A stretch of DNA of 64,000 nucleotides, taken from assembly GCA_937925855.1 (NCBI GenBank), contig CALAMO010000024.1:1-64000 (forward strand), in the 5' to 3' direction. The notes under the pieces are model-generated. The model was not told the origin of the DNA, did no database searches, and worked only from the letters and a program-made list of their open reading frames with translations. This DNA comes from an uncultured Thiotrichaceae bacterium (GTDB lineage Bacteria > Pseudomonadota > Gammaproteobacteria > Thiotrichales > Thiotrichaceae). Position numbers and translations under genes: made by a program. Of the stretch, positions 53,131 to 63,302 are shown in pieces. Position 1 is the first letter of the stretch. Each line of letters opens with the position of its first letter.

Positions 53131-54434
53131 ACAGTCGAATTGCTGCCATGCACGCATTGCACCGGGTAATTTATCGCAGTGAATCACTGACTGATGTACT
53201 GCAGCAGGCGGCAATCAACAAATTGCCGGTGCGCGATCAGGCCTGGGTGCGCAATCTGTGCTTTGGCAGCTTGCGCTGGCATGGCCGCCTCGGCGCTATT
53301 CTACGCGAAATGCTAACTAAGCCGCTGAAGAAAGCCGACAAGGATATTGAATGCCTGCTGCGCTTGGGTCTGTATCAGCTGCTTTATCAGCGCACCCCAG
53401 ATCACGCCGCCGTTAATGAAACCGTGGCCGCCACGCGCCAATTGAAAAAAGCCTGGGCTGGCGCCCTCATCAACGGCGTGCTACGGCGGTTTCTGCGCGA
53501 AAAAGAGGAAGTATTAGCGAAAATTGACCTGCTAGAAACAGCACGTTATTCCTTCCCCCCTTGGCTAACTGAGCGCCTGAAAACCGCTTGGCCCGATAAC
53601 TGGCAAGACATTATGCAAGCCAGCAACCAGCAAGCCCCCATGGTGCTAAGAGTGAATCAGCGCCAGCTGAGTCGTGCCGCTTATCAGCACAAACTGCAAT
53701 CACAGGCACTCACGGCCCATGAGCTCAGTGCCGTCCCCTCGGCTTTGGTGATGGAACAAGCGAGGCCTGTGAGTGAACTGCCCGGTTTTGCAGAGGGTGA
53801 GGTGGCGGTACAAGACAGTGCAGCACAGCTGGCGGCCCTGCTGCTGCGCTGTGAGAGCGGGCAGCGTGTGCTTGATGCCTGTGCGGCACCGGGCGGCAAG
53901 ACATGTCACCTGCTAGAATGCTACGATGAACTGGCCTTACTAGCGCTGGATAGCAATCAGCGCCGGTCGCTACAGATTGCTGAAAACCTGCAACGCCTGC
54001 AGCTTTCGGCTAAAATTGGAGTAGCTGATGCCGCTGACACCGCTACTTGGTGGGACGGTCACTTATTTGATCGTATTTTACTGGATGCACCCTGCTCCGC
54101 AACGGGCGTGATCCGGCGTCACCCCGATATTAAACTGCTGCGTAAAGACCGCGACATCGCAAACTTACAGCAGCAGCAGCGCGCACTGTTAAGCGCATTA
54201 TGGCCAGTATTACAACCCGGAGGACTGCTGTTATATGTGACCTGCTCAGTCTTACCGGAGGAAAATAACCAGCAGGTAAGCGATTTTTTACGGGCAACAC
54301 CCGATGCAGAACATCAGCCGATTGAGGCAGATTGGGGATACAAACTCTCCGTAGGACGACAGATCCTGCCGGGCAGTCAGGGGATGGATGGTTTTTATTA
54401 CGCATTGCTAAAAAAGACAATGCCGGAAAATTGA
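53127..54434 (+). CDS. rsmB: 16S rRNA (cytosine-967-C5)-methyltransferase
   Basis: 435 residues. N-terminal NusB-like RNA-binding domain (about 1-140) and a C-terminal SAM methyltransferase: VLDACAAPGGKTCHLLE, LLALDSNQRRSLQIAENL, ILLDAPCSATGVIRRHPDIKLLR (PC motif), LYVTCSVLPEENNQQVSDFL (second catalytic Cys). The start is TTG 53127, overlapping the fmt stop (TTGA); ATG 53148 is an alternative without a ribosome site. Confidence 0.96.
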   Translation: MNSRIAAMHALHRVIYRSESLTDVLQQAAINKLPVRDQAWVRNLCFGSLRWHGRLGAILREMLTKPLKKADKDIECLLRLGLYQLLYQRTPDHAAVNETVAATRQLKKAWAGALINGVLRRFLREKEEVLAKIDLLETARYSFPPWLTERLKTAWPDNWQDIMQASNQQAPMVLRVNQRQLSRAAYQHKLQSQALTAHELSAVPSALVMEQARPVSELPGFAEGEVAVQDSAAQLAALLLRCESGQRVLDACAAPGGKTCHLLECYDELALLALDSNQRRSLQIAENLQRLQLSAKIGVADAADTATWWDGHLFDRILLDAPCSATGVIRRHPDIKLLRKDRDIANLQQQQRALLSALWPVLQPGGLLLYVTCSVLPEENNQQVSDFLRATPDAEHQPIEADWGYKLSVGRQILPGSQGMDGFYYALLKKTMPEN

Positions 54435-54436
54435 GA

Positions 54437-55033
54437 ATGATAAAAAACAATTTTTTGCTAGGTTGGCGACGGCTGCTGTTCGCCTGTTTATGGTGGGCAC
54501 TAAGCAGCACAGGGTACGCGGTCGCAGATACCATCGTGGTACGCGACTTTGCGTTCTACGAGGGCGAGCGTAAAGATAGCCTAGTGGCCGATATTCAATT
54601 TGAGTACCAGCTGACGAACTATCTACGCGAAAGCTTGCTCAATGGCATCACCCTGCGTAATGAGGTGCATTTTGAACTCAACTGGCACAGTGATTGGTGG
54701 TGGAATAAAACTGAGCATCTGGACAACATTATGGCTGATTTAAAATATGATGCGCTGAGCCGCCAATACCAGCTGCTGAATAAAAAATCTGGCCAAAACT
54801 GGAATTTCTCCAATCTAGCAGCAGCACTTGATCACATGGGCGTGGTTAAGCAACATGTTCTACCGGCCTTACCGGCGGATGCGTTTGAAGAAGATGCCTC
54901 CATTTATATAGAAGCTACACTCAAACCGGTTGTCACAAAATCATTGGATATACCCTCCAAATTATCGTCGCTGTTCAGCAGTGAAGATCACCAACTAGTT
55001 AGTCAGGGCGTGTTGTGGCCGTTGACACGTTAA
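54437..55033 (+). CDS. DUF4390-family exported protein
   Basis: About 198 residues from ATG 54437, two bases after rsmB. N-terminal signal/membrane segment (LLFACLWWALSSTGYAVA), then a periplasmic domain (FAFYEGERKDSLVADIQFEYQLTNYLRESLLNGITLRNEVHFEL, DWWWNKTEHLDNI). Family is found between rsmB and ntrY in several gammaproteobacteria. Function unknown; the context suggests a link to NtrY signalling. Overlaps ntrY by 19 bases. Confidence 0.85.
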   Translation: MIKNNFLLGWRRLLFACLWWALSSTGYAVADTIVVRDFAFYEGERKDSLVADIQFEYQLTNYLRESLLNGITLRNEVHFELNWHSDWWWNKTEHLDNIMADLKYDALSRQYQLLNKKSGQNWNFSNLAAALDHMGVVKQHVLPALPADAFEEDASIYIEATLKPVVTKSLDIPSKLSSLFSSEDHQLVSQGVLWPLTR

Positions 55034-57396
55034 AACTTAAATTGTTGCGCTGGCTGCCGATTATCATCATCGGCAGCCTGCTCAGCACTTCACTTACGCT
55101 ACTGTACCTGCTTACCCGCGCTAATGAATATTCGGGGGCCTACGTCGATGGTGTGCTGTACCTGAATGGGTTTATGCTGCTGTTACTCAGCGTCGCCATT
55201 CTGGTCAATTTGGTGCGTATTATTTACCAATGGCATACCCGTCAGGCCGGGTCACGCTTCACCTTGCGTTTGATGGTCGGTTTTCTGATTCTGACCCTGC
55301 TGCCTGTGGTCATCGTCGCTTTCTTCTCAATGAATTTCATTGGCAAAAATATTAGCCAGCAGCTCGATGGCAGAGTGGAAAGTGCGCTGGAAGATGCCCT
55401 CGAACTGTCAGAAATGTCGCTGGCGATTCGTAGCCGCGCCCACCTACAACAGTTGTCGGCGCTGGCGAATCAACTCGTGAGTAAAAACCGGCTGGAGACG
55501 GCAGCACTCATCGATGACTGGCGCCTTCAGAGCGGCGCTCTTGAAGTCGTACTCTTCGCGGAAGACATGAGCTATGTGGCCAATAGTACCGATAATGTCG
55601 GTGGTTTAGTGCCCATGCTAGCGACGAATGATTTACTCAATAATCTATCTGGGCGTAATGCTTATTACCGCACTGGCACCGTAACGGACAATGGTCAACA
55701 GAACCGTTTCTCCAGGGTTGCACTGCGCCTGCGCTACGGCATTGATGATCAGCGCGGGATCTTAACCGCTCTGTTTCATTTAACCGAACGCGAACAACGT
55801 CTGTCAGAAAGCGTACTGACCGTGCGCAATGAATACAAAGCCATCAGTTTTGGACGCCAGACCTTTAAACGCGCCTTCCGGGTCGCCATGCTGATTATCG
55901 TGATTCTGACCGTGCTCTTCTCACTCTGGGCGGCCTTCATTTTCTCACGCCGCCTGACTCAACCCGTGCGCGACCTAGTTGAGGGCACGCTGGCCGTCGC
56001 ATCCGGTGATCTGAAAAAGAAACTACCCGTTTCTGACCGCGATGATTTTAGTCTGCTGGCCCGCTCATTCAATACGATGACCAAGCGCCTATCACACGTC
56101 CAACAGGAGCGTGAACAGGCCCGTAAGCAGTTGCAGCAGGAACATGACTATCTCGATGTGGTCATTGGGCATTTATCATCAGGCGTGGTTACCCTGGATG
56201 AAAAGATGATTATTCGCCGAGTAAACACCTCTGCTGGTCAAATTCTGGGCCAGTCACTAGACCCTAAAATTGGTGAAGCATTCAGCACAGTCTGCCATGA
56301 AATGGAGGGGCTTGAACCCTTTCTGCAAGCGCTACAACCCTGGCTGAATGATCCGCAACAGGACTGGCAGTCTGAAGTGGATTTGAGCGCTGACGGACGC
56401 CGTAAAGTACTGATTTGCCGGGGGGCCAGCCTGCCAACCCATGCGCTGCAACAGCAGGGTTATGTGCTGGTATTTGAAGATGTCAGCGACGTAGTACAGG
56501 CTGAGCATGACGCCGCCTGGGGCGAAGTCGCGCGCCGCCTAGCCCATGAAATCAAAAACCCCCTCACACCGATTCAGCTCTCAGCAGAACGCCTGTCGCG
56601 TAAGCTGTCACAGCAGCTGGATACCGAAGCAGAAGCCTTTCTCAGCCGCATGACCGGAACCATTATTCAACAAGTTGATACGCTGAAATCCATGGTGAAT
56701 GCCTTTAGCGAATATGCTAAAACGCCAGCACTGGTGCTGCAGAAAACCGATCTGAATAAAATCATCACCGACGTCGCAGAATTGTATCGCGGCAATGAAC
56801 AGGGTGTCGTCTTAACGCTGGCCCTGGTAGATATACCCAAAGTCGCCGTTGATCCACATCGCATGCGACAGCTCTTGGTTAATCTGCTAAAAAATGCGCT
56901 GGAGGCAATTAGTCTGGATGAAGCCGTACGGGATAACGGTGAAATTTTGCTGAGTAGCACGCTACAGCAAACAGACGGCCAGACAGAACTGGTCATTGCC
57001 ATCCAAGATAACGGGCTAGGCATCCCAGAAAGCCTGCTGCCCAAACTGTTTGAGCCTTACATTACCAGTAAGCGCAAGGGCACCGGACTGGGACTAGCGA
57101 TCGTCAAAAAAATTGCAGAAGAGCACAGCGGACGACTTAGCGCCCGCAACTACTATGCAAGCCCAGCAGCGTCAGGCAAACCCGTCGACGCTACTCACGG
57201 CCAAGCCCCAGCACACGACCAAGAAGAAACGCACGCCACAAGCGAGCAAATTGCAGATTTACACGGCAACACACAGCCAAAAGGCGCTATTATAACAATA
57301 ACATTGCCCTTTAATATGCATACTAACGAGGTGCAAACCGGGCATGACACCCACGACGCGGGAAGCAGTGGCGTAACAGCGAAGGAGAATGGATGA
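55015..57396 (+). CDS. ntrY: NtrY-like sensor histidine kinase
   Basis: 793 residues, starting at GTG 55015. Three or four N-terminal membrane helices within 1-105, a periplasmic/extracytoplasmic sensory segment (about 110-285), another helix (~292-312), HAMP (FSRRLTQPVRDLVEGTLAVASGDL), PAS (LDVVIGHLSSGVVTLDEKMIIRRVN), HisKA with H511 in RRLAHEIKNPLTPIQLS, and HATPase (LLVNLLKNALEAI, DNGLGIPE, GTGLGLAIVKKI). A ~40-residue His/Gln/Thr-rich insert (about 716-755) separates the last strands of the ATPase. Partner is the next gene, start codons interlocked (ATGA). Confidence 0.93.
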   Translation: MAVDTLKLKLLRWLPIIIIGSLLSTSLTLLYLLTRANEYSGAYVDGVLYLNGFMLLLLSVAILVNLVRIIYQWHTRQAGSRFTLRLMVGFLILTLLPVVIVAFFSMNFIGKNISQQLDGRVESALEDALELSEMSLAIRSRAHLQQLSALANQLVSKNRLETAALIDDWRLQSGALEVVLFAEDMSYVANSTDNVGGLVPMLATNDLLNNLSGRNAYYRTGTVTDNGQQNRFSRVALRLRYGIDDQRGILTALFHLTEREQRLSESVLTVRNEYKAISFGRQTFKRAFRVAMLIIVILTVLFSLWAAFIFSRRLTQPVRDLVEGTLAVASGDLKKKLPVSDRDDFSLLARSFNTMTKRLSHVQQEREQARKQLQQEHDYLDVVIGHLSSGVVTLDEKMIIRRVNTSAGQILGQSLDPKIGEAFSTVCHEMEGLEPFLQALQPWLNDPQQDWQSEVDLSADGRRKVLICRGASLPTHALQQQGYVLVFEDVSDVVQAEHDAAWGEVARRLAHEIKNPLTPIQLSAERLSRKLSQQLDTEAEAFLSRMTGTIIQQVDTLKSMVNAFSEYAKTPALVLQKTDLNKIITDVAELYRGNEQGVVLTLALVDIPKVAVDPHRMRQLLVNLLKNALEAISLDEAVRDNGEILLSSTLQQTDGQTELVIAIQDNGLGIPESLLPKLFEPYITSKRKGTGLGLAIVKKIAEEHSGRLSARNYYASPAASGKPVDATHGQAPAHDQEETHATSEQIADLHGNTQPKGAIITITLPFNMHTNEVQTGHDTHDAGSSGVTAKENG

Positions 57397-58772
57397 TGAC
57401 AGCACAATTTATCATGGTGGTAGACGACGAACCGGATATTCGGCAGCTGGTCGGTGAAATTCTGGTCGATGAAGGTTATAAAGTAGTCGCCGCAGAAGAT
57501 GCTGCCAAAGCCAAAGAACTTTACCGCCAACGCAAGCCTGACTTAGTGTTGCTCGACATCTGGATGCCGGGGCAAGACGGGATTTCATTGCTAAAAGAAT
57601 GGCGCGATGAAGAGGCATTGCACTGCCCGGTTATTATGATGTCCGGCCACGGCACCATTGAAACCGCTGTCGAAGCGACCAAGCTTGGGGCTTACGACTT
57701 TATCGAAAAACCACTGTCAATGGCGAAGATGCTATTGACGCTGGAAAACGCGCTGCGCGCCCGTCTGCTGGAACAAGAAAATCAGGGGCTACGCCGTCAA
57801 TTCATGACCGAACAGGGCATGATCGGCAGCAGCCAAACGCTACAGCAGCTGCGGGATCAGGCCTTACGGGTCGCGCAGCACGAGCCTAGCGTCCTACTGT
57901 ACGGTGAACCCGGTTCCGGCAAAGAAGCACTCGCGCGTTTCATCCACCACAACAGTGCCCGCAAACAGCGCACCTTTACCAAGGTGGTGTTATCGCTGCT
58001 CAATCAGAATGAAATGGCGCGCCAGCTGTTCGGTTATGTTGAGAAAGGCCGCGTACACCATGGCTTACTGGATGAGTGCAACGGTGGCTTTCTGTATATG
58101 GCAGAAGTGTTTGAGCTGGATGAAGACAGTCAGGCACGCCTGCTCGGTGCACTGAAGGATAATTATTTTCTGCGAATAGGCGGACAGGAGAAGGTCGATT
58201 TTGACCTAAAACTGGTGGTGTCCTCCACGCACGATTTACAAGACGATGTTTCAGCAGAGCGCTTTAGCGAAGAACTCTATTATCTGCTAAATGTCGTGCC
58301 CATACAGGTGCCAGCGCTGCGCGACCACCCCGAAGACGTGCCAGAATTACTCAATTACTACGTCAATCAGCTGACCGCCCAGGATGGTTTGCCCTACCGC
58401 CATTTTTCACTGCCCGCCCAAAATTTCCTGCGCAACCAGCGCTGGCCCGGTAATGTGCTAGAACTGCGCAATTTAGTACAGCGCCTACTGATTCTCGGCA
58501 CCGAGGTCGATATTAGCCTGGAAGAAGCCGAAGAGGCCATCGGTGCCATTATTCCGGTATTTTCCAATGAAATCGGTTATGTGCCGGAAAATTTATATGA
58601 CCTGCCGCTGCGACAGGCGCGTGAACAGTTTGAACATGACTACCTGGTCTATCAGCTCAAGCAAGTCGAGGGCAACGTCAGTAAGCTGGCCGAAAAGGTC
58701 AAGATGGAACGCACCCACCTGTATCGAAAAATGCGCTCCTTAAACGTTGATCCGAAAAAATATGGCCGTTAA
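57393..58772 (+). CDS. ntrX: NtrX-like response regulator with degenerate sigma-54 activator core
   Basis: 459 residues: receiver domain (phospho-acceptor D55 in LLDIWMPG), AAA+ region (~140-385) and Fis-type HTH (LKQVEGNVSKLAEKVKMERTHLYRKMR). The AAA+ part has a good Walker A (GEPGSGKEALARFIH). GAFTGA, needed to contact sigma-54, is replaced by GYVEKGRVHHGLLDE, and Walker B GGTLFLDE is GGFLYMAE, losing the acidic Asp. It is therefore unlikely to activate sigma-54 promoters and may act as a DNA-binding repressor or activator of sigma-70 promoters. AAGGAG ribosome site. Confidence 0.9.
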   Translation: MMTAQFIMVVDDEPDIRQLVGEILVDEGYKVVAAEDAAKAKELYRQRKPDLVLLDIWMPGQDGISLLKEWRDEEALHCPVIMMSGHGTIETAVEATKLGAYDFIEKPLSMAKMLLTLENALRARLLEQENQGLRRQFMTEQGMIGSSQTLQQLRDQALRVAQHEPSVLLYGEPGSGKEALARFIHHNSARKQRTFTKVVLSLLNQNEMARQLFGYVEKGRVHHGLLDECNGGFLYMAEVFELDEDSQARLLGALKDNYFLRIGGQEKVDFDLKLVVSSTHDLQDDVSAERFSEELYYLLNVVPIQVPALRDHPEDVPELLNYYVNQLTAQDGLPYRHFSLPAQNFLRNQRWPGNVLELRNLVQRLLILGTEVDISLEEAEEAIGAIIPVFSNEIGYVPENLYDLPLRQAREQFEHDYLVYQLKQVEGNVSKLAEKVKMERTHLYRKMRSLNVDPKKYGR

Positions 58773-58781
58773 TCCGCGCAC

Positions 58782-60155
58782 ATGAAAGTATTAATTCTGG
58801 GCGCAGGCCAAGTGGGTCGCTCGGTAGCAGAAGTCCTCGCGCATGAAGATAATGATGTCACTATTGTCGATACCGATGTCTCGGTCTTACGCGAACTGCG
58901 CGAGAAGCTGGATGTGCGCACTGAAATCGGACAGGCTTCCTATCCGCGCGTGTTGGAACGCGCGGGGGTAGAAGACGTGGATATGTTGATTGCAGTCACC
59001 AACAGCGATGAAGTCAATATGATCGCCTGTCAGGTGGCTTTCACCCTGTACCGTACCCCAACCAAAATTGCCCGTATCCGCTCATCACACTACCTCCAAC
59101 ATCCGCGTTTGTTCGTGCAGGAAGCACTGCCTATTGATGTACTAATTAGCCCGGAGCAGCTGGTCACCGAACACGCTTTTCGCCTGATTTCACATCCCGG
59201 TGCGCTACAGGTGTTGAATTTTGCCGATGGCAAGGTACAGCTGGTCGGGGTGAAAGCCCTGTCGGGTGGTTCGTTGATCGGACATGCGCTAGCAGCGATG
59301 TATGACCATATGCCCGGCATCCGCGCCAGCATTGCAGCCATTTTCCGCAAGGGCAAACCTTTACGCATTACGCCAGAAACGGTGGTTGAGGTCGATGATG
59401 AGGTGTTTTTTGTCGCCAGCCCCAAGCATATTCGGGCCATCATTAGCGAAATGCGCAAGCTGGACAAACCCTATAAACGCATTATGATTGCGGGCGGCGG
59501 TAATATTGGTAACCGCCTCGCGCGTTTACTGGAAGAAGCGCGCTATCAGGTCAAAATCATTGAACATAATGCACAGCGTGCCGCTAAGCTAGCCGAGCGT
59601 TTGGAAAAGACCATCGTCCTGGAAGGCGATGCCTCTGACGAATCGCTACTGCTGGAAGAAAACATTGAGAACACCGATGTCTTTATTGCGGTGACCAATG
59701 ACGATGAGGCCAATATTTTGTCTTCTATGCTGGCTAAGCGGCTGGGGGCACGTCAGGTAATGAGCCTGATCAATCGCATGAGCTATGCCGACCTGGTCGA
59801 GAGCAGTGTTGATTTGGCTATTTCTCCGCAGCAAATTACCATTGGAGCCTTGCTCACGCATATTCGCCGAGGTGATATTGTCGCGGTACACTCCCTGCGC
59901 CGTGGAGCGGCAGAAGCCATTGAAGTCATCGCGCACGGCGATAAGAAAACCTCGCGTGTTGTCGGCAGGCGGGTGAGCCAGATTAAGATGCCACCTTCTG
60001 CCGCCATTGGCGCGCTGGTGCGTGAGGATGAGGTCTTAATACTGGATGACGATCCGCTGATTGAAGCGAACGACCACGTCATTATGTTTCTCACCGATAA
60101 ACGTTATATTCCTGCCGTGGAAAAATTATTCCAGGTAGGCATTCACTTCTTTTGA
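58782..60155 (+). CDS. trkA: Trk system potassium uptake protein TrkA
   Basis: 457 residues, cytoplasmic NAD(H)-binding gating subunit of Trk. Two RCK/KTN modules: [21 protein letters not shown] and [20 protein letters not shown] start the Rossmann folds, each followed by a TrkA-C domain. Located ten bases after ntrX and 28 before trkH. Confidence 0.96.
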   Translation: MKVLILGAGQVGRSVAEVLAHEDNDVTIVDTDVSVLRELREKLDVRTEIGQASYPRVLERAGVEDVDMLIAVTNSDEVNMIACQVAFTLYRTPTKIARIRSSHYLQHPRLFVQEALPIDVLISPEQLVTEHAFRLISHPGALQVLNFADGKVQLVGVKALSGGSLIGHALAAMYDHMPGIRASIAAIFRKGKPLRITPETVVEVDDEVFFVASPKHIRAIISEMRKLDKPYKRIMIAGGGNIGNRLARLLEEARYQVKIIEHNAQRAAKLAERLEKTIVLEGDASDESLLLEENIENTDVFIAVTNDDEANILSSMLAKRLGARQVMSLINRMSYADLVESSVDLAISPQQITIGALLTHIRRGDIVAVHSLRRGAAEAIEVIAHGDKKTSRVVGRRVSQIKMPPSAAIGALVREDEVLILDDDPLIEANDHVIMFLTDKRYIPAVEKLFQVGIHFF

Positions 60156-60183
60156 GCCACCTCATGATCTGGATTACCCGCCG

Positions 60184-61650
60184 ATGCAGCTAACTGTCAT
60201 TCAGCGCATTCTTGGTCTGCTAATGATGACCTTTAGCCTGACCATGCTGCCCCCTATTTTGGTGGGCTGGCTTATGGGTGATCCCGATCTTTTACCGTTC
60301 TGGGAAGGCTTCGCCTTAATTTTCTGCATCGGCCTCATCCTGTGGTTCCCGGTCAGAAAAGTACGGGCCGACCTGCGCCTACGTGAGGGCTTTCTCATCG
60401 TGGTCTTATTCTGGGTCGTGCTGGGTTTATCGGGTGCGGTGCCCTTTGTGCTGTTCTCAGACTTTGAAATTTCCTTCACAAACGCCGTGTTTGAATCGGT
60501 CTCTGGGCTGACCACCACCGGGGCTACGGTAATTATCGGCTTGGATTCACTGCCACGCTCACTCGCCTTCTACCGCCAGGAATTACAGTGGCTGGGCGGC
60601 ATGGGCATTATCGTACTAGCCGTCGCTATTCTGCCAATGCTCGGCGTTGGCGGGATGCAGCTGTATCGCGCAGAAACGCCGGGGCCAATGAAAGACTCCA
60701 AGCTTACGCCGCGCATCACCGAAACAGCGAAGCTACTGTGGTATATCTATCTGGCGCTGACCATCCTGTGTGCACTGGCTTACAAGGCGGCAGGGATGGA
60801 CTGGTTTGATGCAATCGGCCATAGCTTCTCCACCGTCGCGATTGGTGGTTTTTCTTCACATGATTCCAGCATGGCGTTCTTTAATAACCCCATGATTGAG
60901 GCCGTTGCGATTGTCTTTATGATCCTGGCCGGGGTTAATTTCAGCCTCCACTTTGTGGCCTGGCGCAGCCTGAGCTTCAAAGGGTATCTGCGTGACTCAG
61001 AGTTTAAAACGTATATTTTTCTGTTGGTCACACTCGCCATCATCACTATTCTGTTTCTGGGCACCCAGGGTGCGGGCAAAGATCAGCCAGAGCTGAGCAC
61101 GATTGACACCCTGCGCCACGGTTTGTTTCAGGTCGTATCCATCACCACGACCACAGGGTTCACCACCACTAATTTCAGCTTATGGCCGGGCTTTCTACCA
61201 GTGCTGCTGCTGTTTGCTAGTTTTATTGGGGGCTGTGCTGGTTCAACCGCAGGCGGTATGAAGGTGATTCGCTTCCTATTACTTTATCGGCAGGGACTGC
61301 GCGAAATTACCCGCTTAGTCCACCCCAGTGCCCGCATTACGGTTAAAGTGAATCGCCAACCGCTACCCGAAAATGTCGTCGAAGCGGTATGGGGCTTTTT
61401 CTCCATGTACGTGGCGGTCTTTATTATTTTCTTGCTGGTCTTACTCGCCATGGGCCATGATCAGGTTACCGCCTTCTCCGCAGTGGCCGCCACCCTGAAT
61501 AATCTTGGCCCCGGCTTAGGTGAAGTCGCCGGTAATTTTGCGTCGATGGATAATTTCTCCAAATGGTGGCTATGTTTCGCGATGCTAATGGGGCGACTCG
61601 AACTATTCACCCTGCTGGTGATTTTCACTCCGGCCTTTTGGCGGCGCTAA
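60184..61650 (+). CDS. trkH: Trk system potassium uptake protein TrkH
   Basis: 488 residues, four M1-P-M2 pore units with K-filter loops at VSGLTTTGATVIIG, FSTVAIGGFSSHDSS, ITTTTGFTTTNFSLWPG and TLNNLGPGLGEVAG. Inner membrane K uptake driven with TrkA. End of the def-to-trkH transcription unit. Confidence 0.96.
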   Translation: MQLTVIQRILGLLMMTFSLTMLPPILVGWLMGDPDLLPFWEGFALIFCIGLILWFPVRKVRADLRLREGFLIVVLFWVVLGLSGAVPFVLFSDFEISFTNAVFESVSGLTTTGATVIIGLDSLPRSLAFYRQELQWLGGMGIIVLAVAILPMLGVGGMQLYRAETPGPMKDSKLTPRITETAKLLWYIYLALTILCALAYKAAGMDWFDAIGHSFSTVAIGGFSSHDSSMAFFNNPMIEAVAIVFMILAGVNFSLHFVAWRSLSFKGYLRDSEFKTYIFLLVTLAIITILFLGTQGAGKDQPELSTIDTLRHGLFQVVSITTTTGFTTTNFSLWPGFLPVLLLFASFIGGCAGSTAGGMKVIRFLLLYRQGLREITRLVHPSARITVKVNRQPLPENVVEAVWGFFSMYVAVFIIFLLVLLAMGHDQVTAFSAVAATLNNLGPGLGEVAGNFASMDNFSKWWLCFAMLMGRLELFTLLVIFTPAFWRR

Positions 61651-61700
61651 CGCAGTCTGAGCAGCCGTAATAAATTCCCCAAAGGCCGCACTCCAAACAA

Positions 61701-63239
61701 TCAGCGTAGAAATTGCTGGTAAGCCAGATTATGTGTTTCATCCCAGTGCGCATAGCCCAATTTATCAATAAAATGGTTGAAGGCCATGCGCTCTAAGGCC
61801 GGGATCTGCATGCCGACCAAAACACGCCCAAAATCTGAACCGTGGTTGCGGTAGTGAAACAGGCTAATATTCCAATCCGTGCTCATGCCATTGAGAAAAT
61901 TCAGCAAAGCACCGGGACGCTCGGGAAACATAAAGCGATATAAAATTTCATCAGGCAGATTGCGGCCATGTCCTCCCACCATATGGCGCAGGTGTAACTT
62001 CGCCACCTCATTATCACTCATATCAATATAAGCGTAACCCTGCTCACGCAAGGCCTTTAGTAAGGCGCTACGTTCCGCTTCACCACCGTTTATTTTCACA
62101 CCAACAAACACCTGGGCCTCGTTTGTAGCGGCGTAACGGTAATTAAACTCTGAGATAGAACGCTGCCCAATGGTCTGACAAAAGCGCCGGAAGCTCCCCG
62201 TTTGTTCTGGGATAGTAACCGCTAATAATACTTCGCGCCCCTCGCCCACCTCAGCGCGTTCGGCCACATGGCGCAGACGATCAAAATTAATATTAGCCCC
62301 GCTGGTAATCGTGAGGATATGTTTATCCTTCCAACCGTAACGGCTCACGTATTTTTTTACCCCCGCCACCCCGAGCGCGCCCGCCGGTTCGAGTAGCGTG
62401 CGGGTGTCTTCAAACACATCTTTAATGGCGGCACAGGTTTCATCCGTGTTCACCAAGATCATATCGTCCACCACCTGTTTGGCAATGGCAAAGGTCTTTT
62501 CGCCGACCTGTTTGACCGCCGCGCCATCGGCAAAGGTACCGATTTGTTTTAGGATAATACGTTCATCATGCGCGAGCGCGTTATGCATGCCCGGTGCTTC
62601 CTCGTGCTCAACACCGATCACCTGAGTGTTTGGATACAGGTATTTAATATAACTCCCCACGCCAGCAATCAGCCCACCGCCACCAACGCACATAAAAATG
62701 GCATCAGGCGGCTCCGGGTGCTGGCGCAATAGCTCCATCCCAATCGTCCCCTGGCCAGCGATGACATCCAGATCATCAAAGGGATGTGCGAAGATCATGC
62801 CGTGCTCCTGTTCCAGCGTGCGCGCATAGGCGTAGGCTGCATCAAAAGAGTCGCCGTGCAGTACCGCTTGCCCACCAAACGCTTTCACCGCTTTGACTTT
62901 AATCGCTGGCGTCATTGTCGGCATCACGATGGTAGTCTTAATGCCGAGCGTATTGCCCGCCAGGGCGACACCCTGCGCATGATTGCCCGCCGAAGCGGCC
63001 ACCACACCTTGTGCACGCTCGCGTGCTGATAGGTGAAACAAGCGGTTAAACGCACCGCGAATTTTAAACGAAAAAACGGGCTGTAAGTCTTCGCGTTTTA
63101 GGTAGATATGGTTTTGCAGCCGCTGACTCAGGTTGTGTGCCTTATCCAGCGGCGTTTCCAACGCCACATCATAAACACGCGCCGTCAGAATACGTTCGAT
63201 CAGACGCTGTTCCAATTCACCGTGGTGCGGTTTGTTCAT
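61701..63239 (-). CDS. ilvA: Threonine ammonia-lyase, biosynthetic
   Basis: PLP enzyme converting Thr to 2-oxobutyrate, first step to isoleucine. About 512 residues from ATG 63239 (MNKPHHGELEQRL); upstream in-frame ATGs are less likely. PLP Lys in VFSFKIRGAFNRL, Ser/Gly-rich VGGGGLIAGVGSYIK, Cys/TSGANINFDRL. Two C-terminal ACT-like regulatory domains (about 330-512) show the allosteric, isoleucine-inhibited form. Divergent from rpiA by 63 bases. Confidence 0.96.
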   Translation of the reverse strand: MNKPHHGELEQRLIERILTARVYDVALETPLDKAHNLSQRLQNHIYLKREDLQPVFSFKIRGAFNRLFHLSARERAQGVVAASAGNHAQGVALAGNTLGIKTTIVMPTMTPAIKVKAVKAFGGQAVLHGDSFDAAYAYARTLEQEHGMIFAHPFDDLDVIAGQGTIGMELLRQHPEPPDAIFMCVGGGGLIAGVGSYIKYLYPNTQVIGVEHEEAPGMHNALAHDERIILKQIGTFADGAAVKQVGEKTFAIAKQVVDDMILVNTDETCAAIKDVFEDTRTLLEPAGALGVAGVKKYVSRYGWKDKHILTITSGANINFDRLRHVAERAEVGEGREVLLAVTIPEQTGSFRRFCQTIGQRSISEFNYRYAATNEAQVFVGVKINGGEAERSALLKALREQGYAYIDMSDNEVAKLHLRHMVGGHGRNLPDEILYRFMFPERPGALLNFLNGMSTDWNISLFHYRNHGSDFGRVLVGMQIPALERMAFNHFIDKLGYAHWDETHNLAYQQFLR

Positions 63240-63266
63240 TAGCAGTGTTTCCCTTGGCATGAGGGT

Positions 63267-63274
63267 AGTATACT
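63267..63274. promoter_or_regulatory. Symmetric -10 element between ilvA and rpiA
   Basis: AGTATACT is self-complementary, so TATACT (a good -10 match) reads identically on both strands, in the exact centre of the 63-base gap between ilvA and rpiA start codons. It would give short leaders of about 20 bases on each side. No strong -35 is seen on either side. Confidence 0.5.
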
Positions 63275-63302
63275 CCGCCAGAAGCAAATAAAGGGTGAGT
63301 GA

